A DNA stretch of 6,009 nt from assembly GCA_038145075.1 (NCBI GenBank), contig JAYQOY010000077.1, positions 1 through 6,009 on the forward strand, in the 5' to 3' direction. Below the pieces are notes generated by a model. The model was given only the letters and a program-made list of their open reading frames with translations. It searched no databases and was not told the DNA's origin. The stretch's first letter is position 1; every line of letters starts with the position of its first letter. The position numbers were made by a program, and so were the translations under genes. This DNA is from TMED14 sp038145075. GTDB taxonomy: Bacteria > Bacteroidota > Bacteroidia > Flavobacteriales > Schleiferiaceae. Shown here piece by piece: positions 1 to 5,674 of this stretch.

Positions 1-1794
1 GAGCAAGCTCAAAAGCGCATGGACGATTATTCCAGTGCCTATCCGGCGCACCGACGTTCGGAACTCTGGGAGAACCGCGGGGAAATTGAACACTTGGAAT
101 TGCCCGGTGGGGTGACCATCGAGTTGGCCAAAGGCATTAACTCGGACAACGACGATTTCGCCCCGGTATTCTGGGAAAACCGCCTGATCTTCTCGTCCTC
201 TCGTCCTCAAGAAGGCTTTGAAAAGACGGACAAGCGAAGCAACGATCCGTACATCAAGCCTTGGATTTGGGATTCTACGAAAGTGCGGTTGTTCGAAATG
301 GGCGACAAGCCTTTGACTGATGCGTCGCCATACCACGTAGGGCCCGTTTCGTTTGGTGAGACGCGCGTGTTTTACACCAAGAACGAACTGCAAAAGCTGG
401 ACGGCCTCTTCCGCCTGCAGCTTTATTACCGTCAACGCCTGGCCGATGGCACATGGGGTGCGGAGCAAGCCTTTCCGCTAAACAACAACGCCTTTAATGT
501 GGGGCAATCGGCCTGGGATGCCAAGCGCCAGCGTCTCTACTTCGTCTCGGATATGCCCGGTGGCCTAGGAGGAACAGATCTCTACTATGCCGATTGGAAG
601 GATTCCAGTTGGGCAGCCGCGCAGCCTTTGCGCATCGCCAATACGGAAGGAAAGGAAATGTTCCCCAGCATCCACGGGGATACGCTTTTCTTCGCCTCCA
701 ACGGTTTCCCAGGCCAAGGAGGCTTGGACCTCTTGATGCTCAATTTGGAGACCGAAGAGTGGTTCATGATGGACGACGTGAACTCCACGGCGGACGATTT
801 CAGCCCCTTCTTGGACGCTGCCGGTAGTGGCTGGTTTGCATCGAATCGAAAGGCCGCCCTCGATGGGGACAACATCTTCCGCTTCCAAATCGACATGACC
901 GCCTTGTTGGAAGAGCAGGCGAAAAAAGATTCGGCCCTGGCTGCCGAAGATGCCGCGCGCCAAGCCAGCATCGCCGTCGAAGGCGAAGTGGACTACCCTG
1001 GCTTGCCCGAAAAGGCCGGCCAGTGGAAGAAAGCCGGTGGGAAATCCCTCACCCTGACCCTGCCTCCCTTGTACTACCGCTACAACCGCGCAGATTTGAC
1101 GGTGGAAGAGCAGGCCAAACTCGCCTTTGTGGCCCAAACCCTACGCGAACAGCCCGAACTCCATGTCATCGTTCGTTCCCACGCCGACTGTAAAGGAACG
1201 GAAGCCTATAACTTGTCCCTCTCTAAGCAGCGCTTGGGCACGGTGGAGCGCTACTTCGCCAGCCAGGGAATCACCACGGCCCAATTCCACGGCGAATTCC
1301 ACGGCGAATCCGAGCCTGCGATGCCCTGTGAGATGGAGTGCTCGGTCTGCCCCGATGACATTCGTTGGGCGAACCGTCGCACCGAGTTCATCGTCACCAA
1401 CCAGCCCCAGGCCTTTGCGCCCTCTTTGCCCGCCGCTCCTTCTGTACGAGAACCAGCTCCTGCCAAAGAAGAAAGCTCCGTGGCAATGATTCCTTTGGTG
1501 CCTGCCCAGCCTAAGGCTAATGAAGTTCCGGTTAAGGCCGCTCCCGCGAAGGCGCAGCCGATGACCGCACCTACTTCGGGCGCTGTGGCGTGCTATCTGG
1601 TAACGGGCTCCTTCAAGACGAAGGCCCTTGCGGTCAAACGCGTATTGGAGCTCAACGGCCAAGGCTATTCGGCCCAAACGATGGAAGTCAACGGCATGTT
1701 CCGCGTCGTCCTTCCATTACCCGAACGCCCCAACGACGCCGAACTCGACGTCTACCGCCAGCGCCTTGGAAAGGTGTGGGTGGCGCGGCCGTAA
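1..1794 (+). CDS. PD40 beta-propeller / OmpA / SPOR envelope protein (5' partial)
   Basis: The frame is open to the first base of the window, so the ATG at 19 is probably internal and the signal sequence lies upstream. Residues are counted from base 1. PD40 (WD40-like propeller) blades appear near 51-70, 107-129, 167-200, 218-250 and 265-295, with the usual 'D.F/P...F.S' pattern. A short Ala/Glu-rich, possibly helical stretch (300-330) leads to an OmpA-type peptidoglycan-binding domain (about 354-465). It has SHADCKG with Asp396 and NRRTEF with Arg459/Arg460, the residues that in this family contact diaminopimelate. A Pro/Ala-rich linker (about 468-530) precedes a C-terminal SPOR domain (531-597: GSF, Gly-Tyr, FRVV), a fold that binds denuded glycan strands. 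The protein probably sits at the outer membrane/periplasm and grips the cell wall. The propeller plus OmpA layout recalls type IX secretion PorE, but no carboxypeptidase-regulatory-like domain is seen between them and any TPR part would be off-window, so I do not assign that name. Confidence 0.9.
   Translation, partial: EQAQKRMDDYSSAYPAHRRSELWENRGEIEHLELPGGVTIELAKGINSDNDDFAPVFWENRLIFSSSRPQEGFEKTDKRSNDPYIKPWIWDSTKVRLFEMGDKPLTDASPYHVGPVSFGETRVFYTKNELQKLDGLFRLQLYYRQRLADGTWGAEQAFPLNNNAFNVGQSAWDAKRQRLYFVSDMPGGLGGTDLYYADWKDSSWAAAQPLRIANTEGKEMFPSIHGDTLFFASNGFPGQGGLDLLMLNLETEEWFMMDDVNSTADDFSPFLDAAGSGWFASNRKAALDGDNIFRFQIDMTALLEEQAKKDSALAAEDAARQASIAVEGEVDYPGLPEKAGQWKKAGGKSLTLTLPPLYYRYNRADLTVEEQAKLAFVAQTLREQPELHVIVRSHADCKGTEAYNLSLSKQRLGTVERYFASQGITTAQFHGEFHGESEPAMPCEMECSVCPDDIRWANRRTEFIVTNQPQAFAPSLPAAPSVREPAPAKEESSVAMIPLVPAQPKANEVPVKAAPAKAQPMTAPTSGAVACYLVTGSFKTKALAVKRVLELNGQGYSAQTMEVNGMFRVVLPLPERPNDAELDVYRQRLGKVWVARP
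1283..1309 (+). repeat. 12-bp in-frame tandem duplication inside the OmpA domain
   Basis: AATTCCACGGCG occurs at 1283-1294 and again at 1295-1306, followed by the first three bases of a third copy. In the protein this gives Phe-His-Gly-Glu twice in a row (FHGEFHGES). Most OmpA-family domains carry one Gly-x-Gly-Glu-type turn here, so a four-residue slippage insertion is a plausible origin. Confidence 0.8.
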
Positions 1795-1822
1795 GCGAAG
1801 CCCCCTGGGCTTCGCGTTTCTT
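1795..1822 (+). terminator. Rho-independent terminator of the OmpA/SPOR gene
   Basis: GCGAAGCCC (1795-1803) and GGGCTTCGC (1807-1815) form a perfect 9-bp stem with a 3-base CCT loop, followed by GTTTCTT. It starts on the base after the TAA stop, so the stop codon abuts the stem. The minus-strand reading lacks a T-run after the stem, so it should work only for rightward transcription. Confidence 0.85.
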
Positions 1823-1852
1823 GGGCATTGAGCGCTCGGGCTTTGCCCTCGC

Positions 1853-1890
1853 GGCTAGAGGGCTAGTTGGCTAGAGGGCTGGAGTGCACG
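1853..1890 (+). repeat. Low-complexity tract with 4-base rhythm (plus-strand copy)
   Basis: GGCT recurs exactly every 8 bases (1853, 1861, 1869, 1877), separated by AGAG, AGTT and AGAG, so the 12-mer GGCTAGAGGGCT is present twice, 16 bases apart. G occupies every fourth position from 1854 to 1890, ten in a row, giving a unit close to GNTN/GCTA. The tract lies 59 bases past the stop of the upstream plus-strand gene, after its terminator. No coding role is seen; it is paired in opposite orientation with the tract at 1984-2052. Confidence 0.7.
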
Positions 1891-1914
1891 CGCTTCGCGC
1901 TGAAGCGTATTTCT
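1891..1914 (+). terminator. Possible second, weak hairpin terminator
   Basis: CGCTTC (1891-1896) and GAAGCG (1902-1907) can pair around the 5-base loop GCGCT, followed by TATTTCT. The stem is only 6 bp and the T-run is interrupted. It could back up the strong terminator about 75 bases upstream, or be chance in GC-rich sequence. Confidence 0.3.
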
Positions 1915-1983
1915 AAACGTTTAATCTCTTTTGTCCTCAACCGGGGTGAGGATCTTCGCCGCGCGCCGGGACATTACCCCGTT

Positions 1984-2052
1984 CGCCCAAGCAAACCAGC
2001 AAACGAACGAACTCGCAAACTAGCTTACCAACGAACGAACAGCCCAGCAAAC
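1984..2052 (-). repeat. Low-complexity tract with 4-base rhythm (minus-strand copy)
   Basis: On the plus strand C occupies every fourth base from 1984 through 2052, 18 in succession, nearly always preceded by A or G (units AAAC, CAGC, GAAC, TAGC, CAAC). Read on the minus strand it is a run of GTTN/GCTN units, the same type as the plus-strand tract at 1853-1890. It begins about 31 bases past the stop of the M1 peptidase gene, so in that gene's mRNA it has the orientation the other tract has in its own gene's strand. AACTAGC at 2018-2024 is complementary to GCTAGTT at 1862-1868. It is non-coding as far as I can see. Confidence 0.75.
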
Positions 2053-2083
2053 AGCGCAAAGCGCCATTCCACTCTTAAACCCT

Positions 2084-3961
2084 TCAACCCTTATACCCCA
2101 ACAGCTTATCCAAGGTCTCCTGAGCGACCGCGTGGTAGCCGGGGCGTGCCTGTTGGTAGATGTACTGGGCGTGGTCTTTTCGGTCCGCCTCCACTAATGC
2201 TTTGTAGATAGGGGTCAAGAACTTCCGGCGACCCACTCGGACCAAAAACTGCATCATTTCTTCGTCCAGGGCCTTGTCTCGGAAACCTGAGCGGGTGGCT
2301 AGCACCGCCCATGCGGCAAAAATCTCTGAATTGCCGGATCGGGTAAAGTGAAAGCTGCGGTCCAAGGCCATAACCTGGTCGGCAGAGAGCCCCTCCAAGG
2401 CATTCATATAGCGCAACCACTGGTGGGTATTCCATTTGTCCGTTTCGGCGGGCAGGGTGCCGTCTGAAAGAAAGCGCGTAGCCGCAGCATCCACGACCGT
2501 GAAGTAGGCGGGCTCCACTACAGGACAGTTGGCAGGCAATCCAGTCCCGAAAATCCATTCGTCCCCTCCGATTTCTTCCCACTGGGCGTCACTCAACAGG
2601 CTAGCGCGAAGGTGGCCGATAAATCGATCGGTGGTCATGGACTGGAAGGTGTAGGAGGCGAAGTAGTCTTTCAGAAAAGCATCAAACGCTTCGCGTCCGA
2701 CGGTGTGCTCGATGAGGCGTAAAAAGTGGAAGCCCTTATCGTAGGCGATGGTCGTGACGCCGTCGTCGGGGTTGCGGCCGACGAGGTCGATGGCTAGTTT
2801 GGTATCGTTGGGGGCATTTTCTAGGAAGTCGGCTACCTCGGCGCTCAAGTCGCTATGGGAGAGGGCTTGGAGCATGGCGGCATACTCGGCGCCGTAGACC
2901 GCCTCCATGATGCGGTTCTCAAAGTAGACGGTGAAGCCTTCGTTGATCCAGAAGTCGTTCCAGGTGCCGTTGGTCACCAAGTTGCCCGACCAGGAATGCG
3001 CCAACTCGTGGGCGATCAAGGCGACCAAAGAGCGGTCGCCCGCAATGACGGTAGGCGTCAAGAAGGTCAGGCGAGGATTTTCCATGCCGCCAAAGGGGAA
3101 GGAGGGAGGCAGGACGAGCAGGTCGTAGCGCTCCCATTGGTAGGGCCCATAAAGAGCTTCGGCCGCCTGAATGAGGGCTTCTGTCTCGCCAAATTCCCAA
3201 GCAGAAGCTTCAAGGATGGCGGGTTCGGCGTACACACCGGTGCGTGGACCCGTAGATTGGAAACGCAAATCGCCGACCGCCAAGGCCATCAAGTAGGAGG
3301 GGATGGGCTGCTTCATTTCAAAGCTGTAGCGGGAATCTTCGGAAAGCGATTGTGGATTCGATGCGCTCATGACGGCTAGCAAGCCTTCGGGAGCTTGAAC
3401 TGAGGCATCGTAAGTGAAGCGAATGCCCGGGCTGTCCTGCAAAGGAATCCAGGTGCGGGCGAGGATGGCCTGACTCTGGGTGAACAGGAAGGGGTGGGTT
3501 TTGCCGTTGGTTTGTTCGGGGCTCAGCCATTGCAGCGCCTTTGCGTCGGGGCTGGTTTTGTACCAAATGGTGATGGTGTAGGAGCCATCCACGGTTCGGT
3601 CGGGGAAAATGAGCAGTTCGGTTCCCAAAATTTCATCCTGACGGCCCGCTGCAAAACGCAATACCTCTTCGCCAAAACCTTCTCCCGTGGCCCGAACGTC
3701 CTGAATCTCCAAGCCATACGTGTCCAAACGCAACGTATCCGCCTGGTGGCAGTCAAAGGTTAAGGTGGCTAAGGCCTGCAGCATGTGGGCGTTAAAATCC
3801 ACCGACGTGATGTTCAAGCTCAAATGAGTCACCACCGCCTCTGCGGGGTCGGCATAGGAATGAGGATCTAAGGGCATAGGGACGGGATCTACGGCGGTTT
3901 CGGAAAGTTGACAGGCACTCAGCAAGAGACTGGCGCAAACGCTTAAAACGGGAATTTTCAT
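2084..3961 (-). CDS. M1 family metallopeptidase lipoprotein, leukotriene A4 hydrolase type
   Basis: A 625-residue zinc aminopeptidase, close to the roughly 610 residues of LTA4H-type enzymes plus a signal peptide. The ATG at 3961 is chosen because it gives a clean lipoprotein signal: MKIP, a hydrophobic stretch, then lipobox LSAC with Cys17. An in-frame TTG at 3973 would only add MPFS. Exopeptidase motif GGMENP is at 291-296; the zinc site is HELAH (His318, Glu319, His322) with Glu341 in NEGF; Tyr407 in AYDKGF matches the transition-state Tyr383 of human LTA4H. The C-terminal helical domain ends with GRRKF (577-581); Arg578 and Lys580 align with LTA4H Arg563/Lys565, which bind the substrate carboxylate. 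It probably trims peptides from the N-terminus in the periplasm or at the cell surface. It converges on the OmpA/SPOR gene and diverges from the YvlD-like gene, so it appears monocistronic. Family is secure; substrate is unknown. Confidence 0.96.
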   Translation of the reverse strand: MKIPVLSVCASLLLSACQLSETAVDPVPMPLDPHSYADPAEAVVTHLSLNITSVDFNAHMLQALATLTFDCHQADTLRLDTYGLEIQDVRATGEGFGEEVLRFAAGRQDEILGTELLIFPDRTVDGSYTITIWYKTSPDAKALQWLSPEQTNGKTHPFLFTQSQAILARTWIPLQDSPGIRFTYDASVQAPEGLLAVMSASNPQSLSEDSRYSFEMKQPIPSYLMALAVGDLRFQSTGPRTGVYAEPAILEASAWEFGETEALIQAAEALYGPYQWERYDLLVLPPSFPFGGMENPRLTFLTPTVIAGDRSLVALIAHELAHSWSGNLVTNGTWNDFWINEGFTVYFENRIMEAVYGAEYAAMLQALSHSDLSAEVADFLENAPNDTKLAIDLVGRNPDDGVTTIAYDKGFHFLRLIEHTVGREAFDAFLKDYFASYTFQSMTTDRFIGHLRASLLSDAQWEEIGGDEWIFGTGLPANCPVVEPAYFTVVDAAATRFLSDGTLPAETDKWNTHQWLRYMNALEGLSADQVMALDRSFHFTRSGNSEIFAAWAVLATRSGFRDKALDEEMMQFLVRVGRRKFLTPIYKALVEADRKDHAQYIYQQARPGYHAVAQETLDKLLGYKG

Positions 3962-4025
3962 GGAAAACGGCAAAATTTTAAGCTAATCTCGGGCAAATGG
4001 TGCGACTTTTGTTCAGATTTTACGC
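3962..4025. promoter_or_regulatory. Divergent promoter spacer
   Basis: This 64-bp AT-rich gap separates the starts of the M1 peptidase (minus) and the YvlD-like gene (plus), so both promoters must lie in or near it. Neither start has a recognisable Shine-Dalgarno sequence, as is common in Bacteroidota. Partial matches to the Bacteroidota -7 element TAnnTTTG are GACTTTTG at 4004-4011 on the plus strand and AAATTTTG at 3978-3971 on the minus strand. Both lack the initial T and neither has a well-spaced -33 TTTG, so the exact boxes are tentative. Leaders would be very short. Confidence 0.4.
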
Positions 4026-4415
4026 ATGACTGAAACAACTGCATCCATTCAGGTTGGTCGCCCGGGCTGGGGAACGCGCTTTGTGATCCGCACCCTCAGT
4101 GTTTTTGCTACGGCTTACCTCTTACCTGGAGTGGAGCTAGCACAGTTTACGACAGCCATCTGGGTCTCGCTCGCACTGGCGGTACTCAATGTGACGGTGC
4201 GCCCCTTGCTTATACTCTTTACGATTCCCTTGACCCTCTTTACATTAGGCCTCTTCCTCTTGGCCATCAACGCTATGGTGGTGATGCTGGCGAGCGACTG
4301 GGTGGATGGATTTAGCGTTCAAGGCTTTTGGTCCGCCCTGGGGTTTAGCATGGTGTTAACCCTCATTTCCGGTCTTTTGGAGGGAAATGTTCGGGCCAAA
4401 TTCAAGCGCCGCTAA
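4026..4415 (+). CDS. YvlD/DUF360 family membrane protein (phage holin family 4 superfamily)
   Basis: A 129-residue, strongly hydrophobic protein with about four membrane segments: near 19-35, 41-58, 61-89 and 101-119. Family landmarks are visible: Asn55-x3-Arg59-Pro60 after the second helix, Pro68, Gly75, Asn82 in the third, and a basic tail ending KFKRR. Length matches the family (about 110-130). The 'holin' label in databases is a fold-level name; no lysis gene or other phage gene is near, so a prophage role is not supported. In Bacillus yvlD belongs to an envelope-stress-linked operon, but the molecular function is unknown. The ATG at 4026 lies in a divergent spacer with the M1 peptidase gene and has no obvious ribosome binding site. 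The stop codon lies 5 bp from the stop of the opposing DUF502 gene. Confidence 0.9.
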   Translation: MTETTASIQVGRPGWGTRFVIRTLSVFATAYLLPGVELAQFTTAIWVSLALAVLNVTVRPLLILFTIPLTLFTLGLFLLAINAMVVMLASDWVDGFSVQGFWSALGFSMVLTLISGLLEGNVRAKFKRR

Positions 4416-4420
4416 ACGGT

Positions 4421-4972
4421 TCAGGAGCCAGTCACCCCGCCGGCGATGATGTACTTCATGACATCTGCCGCTTTGGCGTTCAGGGGTTCCACATAGGTTT
4501 TGGGTACGACAAACACTTGGCCCGAAATCGCCAGGCTATGCGGCACATAGACGGTGATGAGTTCGTCGTTGGGCGTGCCCAAGTCGCGCAAGGCCTCATC
4601 CGTTACAAAACCCACCCGGCGCACCTGTTCGTTCAACGACAAGCGCAGCAATACCGGCTGTTGAAAGCCTTTTTTCTTGCCCGTTAAGGACTTCATGACG
4701 TCTTTGACGGAGGTGTAGATGAGTTTAACCAGGGGAAGTCCTTCGAGCATTCGGTCCACCAGCTTAACGATACGCAACTTCAACGCGTATTCGCCCAGGA
4801 AGCCCACGAGTGTAATCAGAACCAAGAGTGCCAGCAGGCCCACGCCGGGGTAATCCACCGGAATGATTTGGTCCAAGGTGCGCAGCAGGGCGAAGACGGC
4901 ATAGACCGTAATGGCGATAGGTGCTGTGTAGAGGAGGCCTTGGATGAAGTAGTTGAGGAGGCGTTTGGTCAT
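4421..4972 (-). CDS. DUF502 family membrane protein
   Basis: A 183-residue protein with two N-terminal membrane helices (about 8-30 and 43-63) joined by a short loop with LDQIIP, then a soluble domain. DUF502 hallmarks are visible: YTAP at 15-18 in the first helix, LPLVKLIYTSVKDV at 79-92 after the second, a GF-x2-D pair in the soluble part, and a C-terminal stretch with QVFVVP, PLNAKAADV and IIAGG. Length is typical (about 180-220). Its function is not established. The start is fixed by a 4-base ATGA overlap with the stop of the upstream YjbR-like gene, suggesting translational coupling and making this the last gene of the trmB operon. No terminator is seen in the 5-bp gap to the convergent YvlD-like gene. 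Confidence 0.92.
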   Translation of the reverse strand: MTKRLLNYFIQGLLYTAPIAITVYAVFALLRTLDQIIPVDYPGVGLLALLVLITLVGFLGEYALKLRIVKLVDRMLEGLPLVKLIYTSVKDVMKSLTGKKKGFQQPVLLRLSLNEQVRRVGFVTDEALRDLGTPNDELITVYVPHSLAISGQVFVVPKTYVEPLNAKAADVMKYIIAGGVTGS

Positions 4973-5325
4973 GGTACGGGAGGGTAAAGGGGGCGTTGTG
5001 CTACCGGCAATTTAGCAACTACCAAATTATAACTGGTTTTGATCCAGTGGCTTAATTCGGAGGAAGTGGCAGAGCCGTCGAGGTAAACGCCTCCCCAGTG
5101 CACGGGATTGAGGTAGGCCCCCTTGAAAATGGCCGGATGGCTTTCGCGCAAGGATTCTAGGGTGGCGGGGGGAAACTTCAGGGCGATTTGAGGCTCCTTT
5201 TCCAAGGGGAGCATGGCAAACATCTTCGACGCAACCTTGAAAACAAGCGTGTGTTCATCAAAGGGGAAGGTGGCCTCCGCCTGGGGCAGCGATTCGCAAA
5301 AGGAGATGGCTTGGTCGCGGTTCAT
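4969..5325 (-). CDS. MmcQ/YjbR family protein
   Basis: A 118-residue protein of the usual MmcQ/YjbR size. Visible family features are FPFDEHTLVFKVASKMFAML (20-39, the first strands, with the 'FP.....VFKV..KMFA' signature), ALKFPP (48-53), AYLNPVHWGGVYLDG (70-84, with the conserved His-Trp) and the C-terminal helix around 90-107 ending in AKLP. The family has a double-wing DNA-binding-like fold, and 'DNA-binding protein' is the usual database label, but the biological role is not known to me. It starts 3 bases after the alkyltransferase-like gene ends, and its TGA overlaps the DUF502 ATG (ATGA), so it is almost certainly translated from the same message. Nothing is broken or unusual. Confidence 0.92.
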   Translation of the reverse strand: MNRDQAISFCESLPQAEATFPFDEHTLVFKVASKMFAMLPLEKEPQIALKFPPATLESLRESHPAIFKGAYLNPVHWGGVYLDGSATSSELSHWIKTSYNLVVAKLPVAQRPLYPPVP

Positions 5326-5328
5326 GGT

Positions 5329-5673
5329 TTATTCGGGCAAGACGGCGCCTTCCAGCATGGGGTCCCAAAAAAGGGATTTAAAGTCTCGTACTTGGTCGTC
5401 GATCACGACGACTCCCTCCTCCTCTAGAAGCTGCTGCATGGCGTTCATGCCCCCAAAGTGGTGCTTGCCCGTTAATAGGCCTAGGCGGTTCACGACGCGG
5501 TGTGCGGGTACATCCGGGAGGAAGTGGCTGGCATTCATGGCGTAGCCCACCGTTCGAGAGGCTTTGGCGGCGCCTACGGCCTTGGCGATGGCTCCGTACG
5601 ACGTGACCCGTCCGCGGGGAATCTGGCGGACGACGGCGTAGACGCGTTCGAAGAAATCGCTGGATTCGGCCAT
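5329..5673 (-). CDS. Alkyltransferase-like protein (MGMT family, catalytic Cys replaced by Ala)
   Basis: A 114-residue protein consisting only of the DNA-binding/active-site domain of O6-methylguanine-DNA methyltransferases. RGRVTSYGAIA (20-30) carries the Tyr of the recognition helix; SRTVGYAMNA (39-48) carries the Arg that replaces the flipped base; the active-site motif reads PAHRV (56-60) instead of PCHRV, so Ala57 stands where the methyl-accepting Cys would be. The protein has no cysteine at all, which rules out alkyl transfer to Cys. Alkyltransferase-like proteins of other species (Trp in E. coli and fission yeast; Ala, as I recall, in a Thermus thermophilus homologue) bind O6-alkylguanine in DNA and hand it to nucleotide excision repair. 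The same role is inferred here. It starts one base after the end of trmB and ends 3 bases before the YjbR-like gene. Confidence 0.93.
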   Translation of the reverse strand: MAESSDFFERVYAVVRQIPRGRVTSYGAIAKAVGAAKASRTVGYAMNASHFLPDVPAHRVVNRLGLLTGKHHFGGMNAMQQLLEEEGVVVIDDQVRDFKSLFWDPMLEGAVLPE

Positions 5674-5674
5674 G

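Noticed and set aside
1141..1677. A 178-codon minus-strand open frame, and others at 565-1137 (minus) and 2855-3379 (plus)
   Set aside because: They lie fully antisense to genes with clear domains; GC-rich third positions readily create such open frames. Their translations are Arg/Gly-rich without family motifs.
1934..1952. TCCTCA ... TGAGGA stem-loop in the convergent spacer
   Set aside because: A 6-bp stem with a 7-base loop and no T-run on either strand; within what chance would give in this spacer.
2054..2064. GCGC-AAA-GCGC hairpin as terminator for the M1 peptidase gene
   Set aside because: The stem is only 4 bp and no T-run follows on the minus strand; it may contribute to 3' structure but cannot be called a terminator.
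1867..2211. A 114-codon plus-strand open frame across the convergent spacer
   Set aside because: It starts with TTG, is made largely of the 4-base-rhythm tract, overlaps the end of the peptidase gene antisense, and shows no recognisable domain; a repeat artefact is the simpler reading.
3962..3973. TTG start four codons upstream of the ATG for the M1 peptidase
   Set aside because: The ATG at 3961 gives a normal short, Lys-containing lipoprotein signal; the extension MPFS adds nothing recognisable and no ribosome binding site supports it.
4026..4415. Prophage or lysis cassette suggested by the 'phage holin' family name
   Set aside because: No endolysin, structural, integrase or attachment-like sequence is nearby, and the YvlD/DUF360 group is widespread in bacterial chromosomes.
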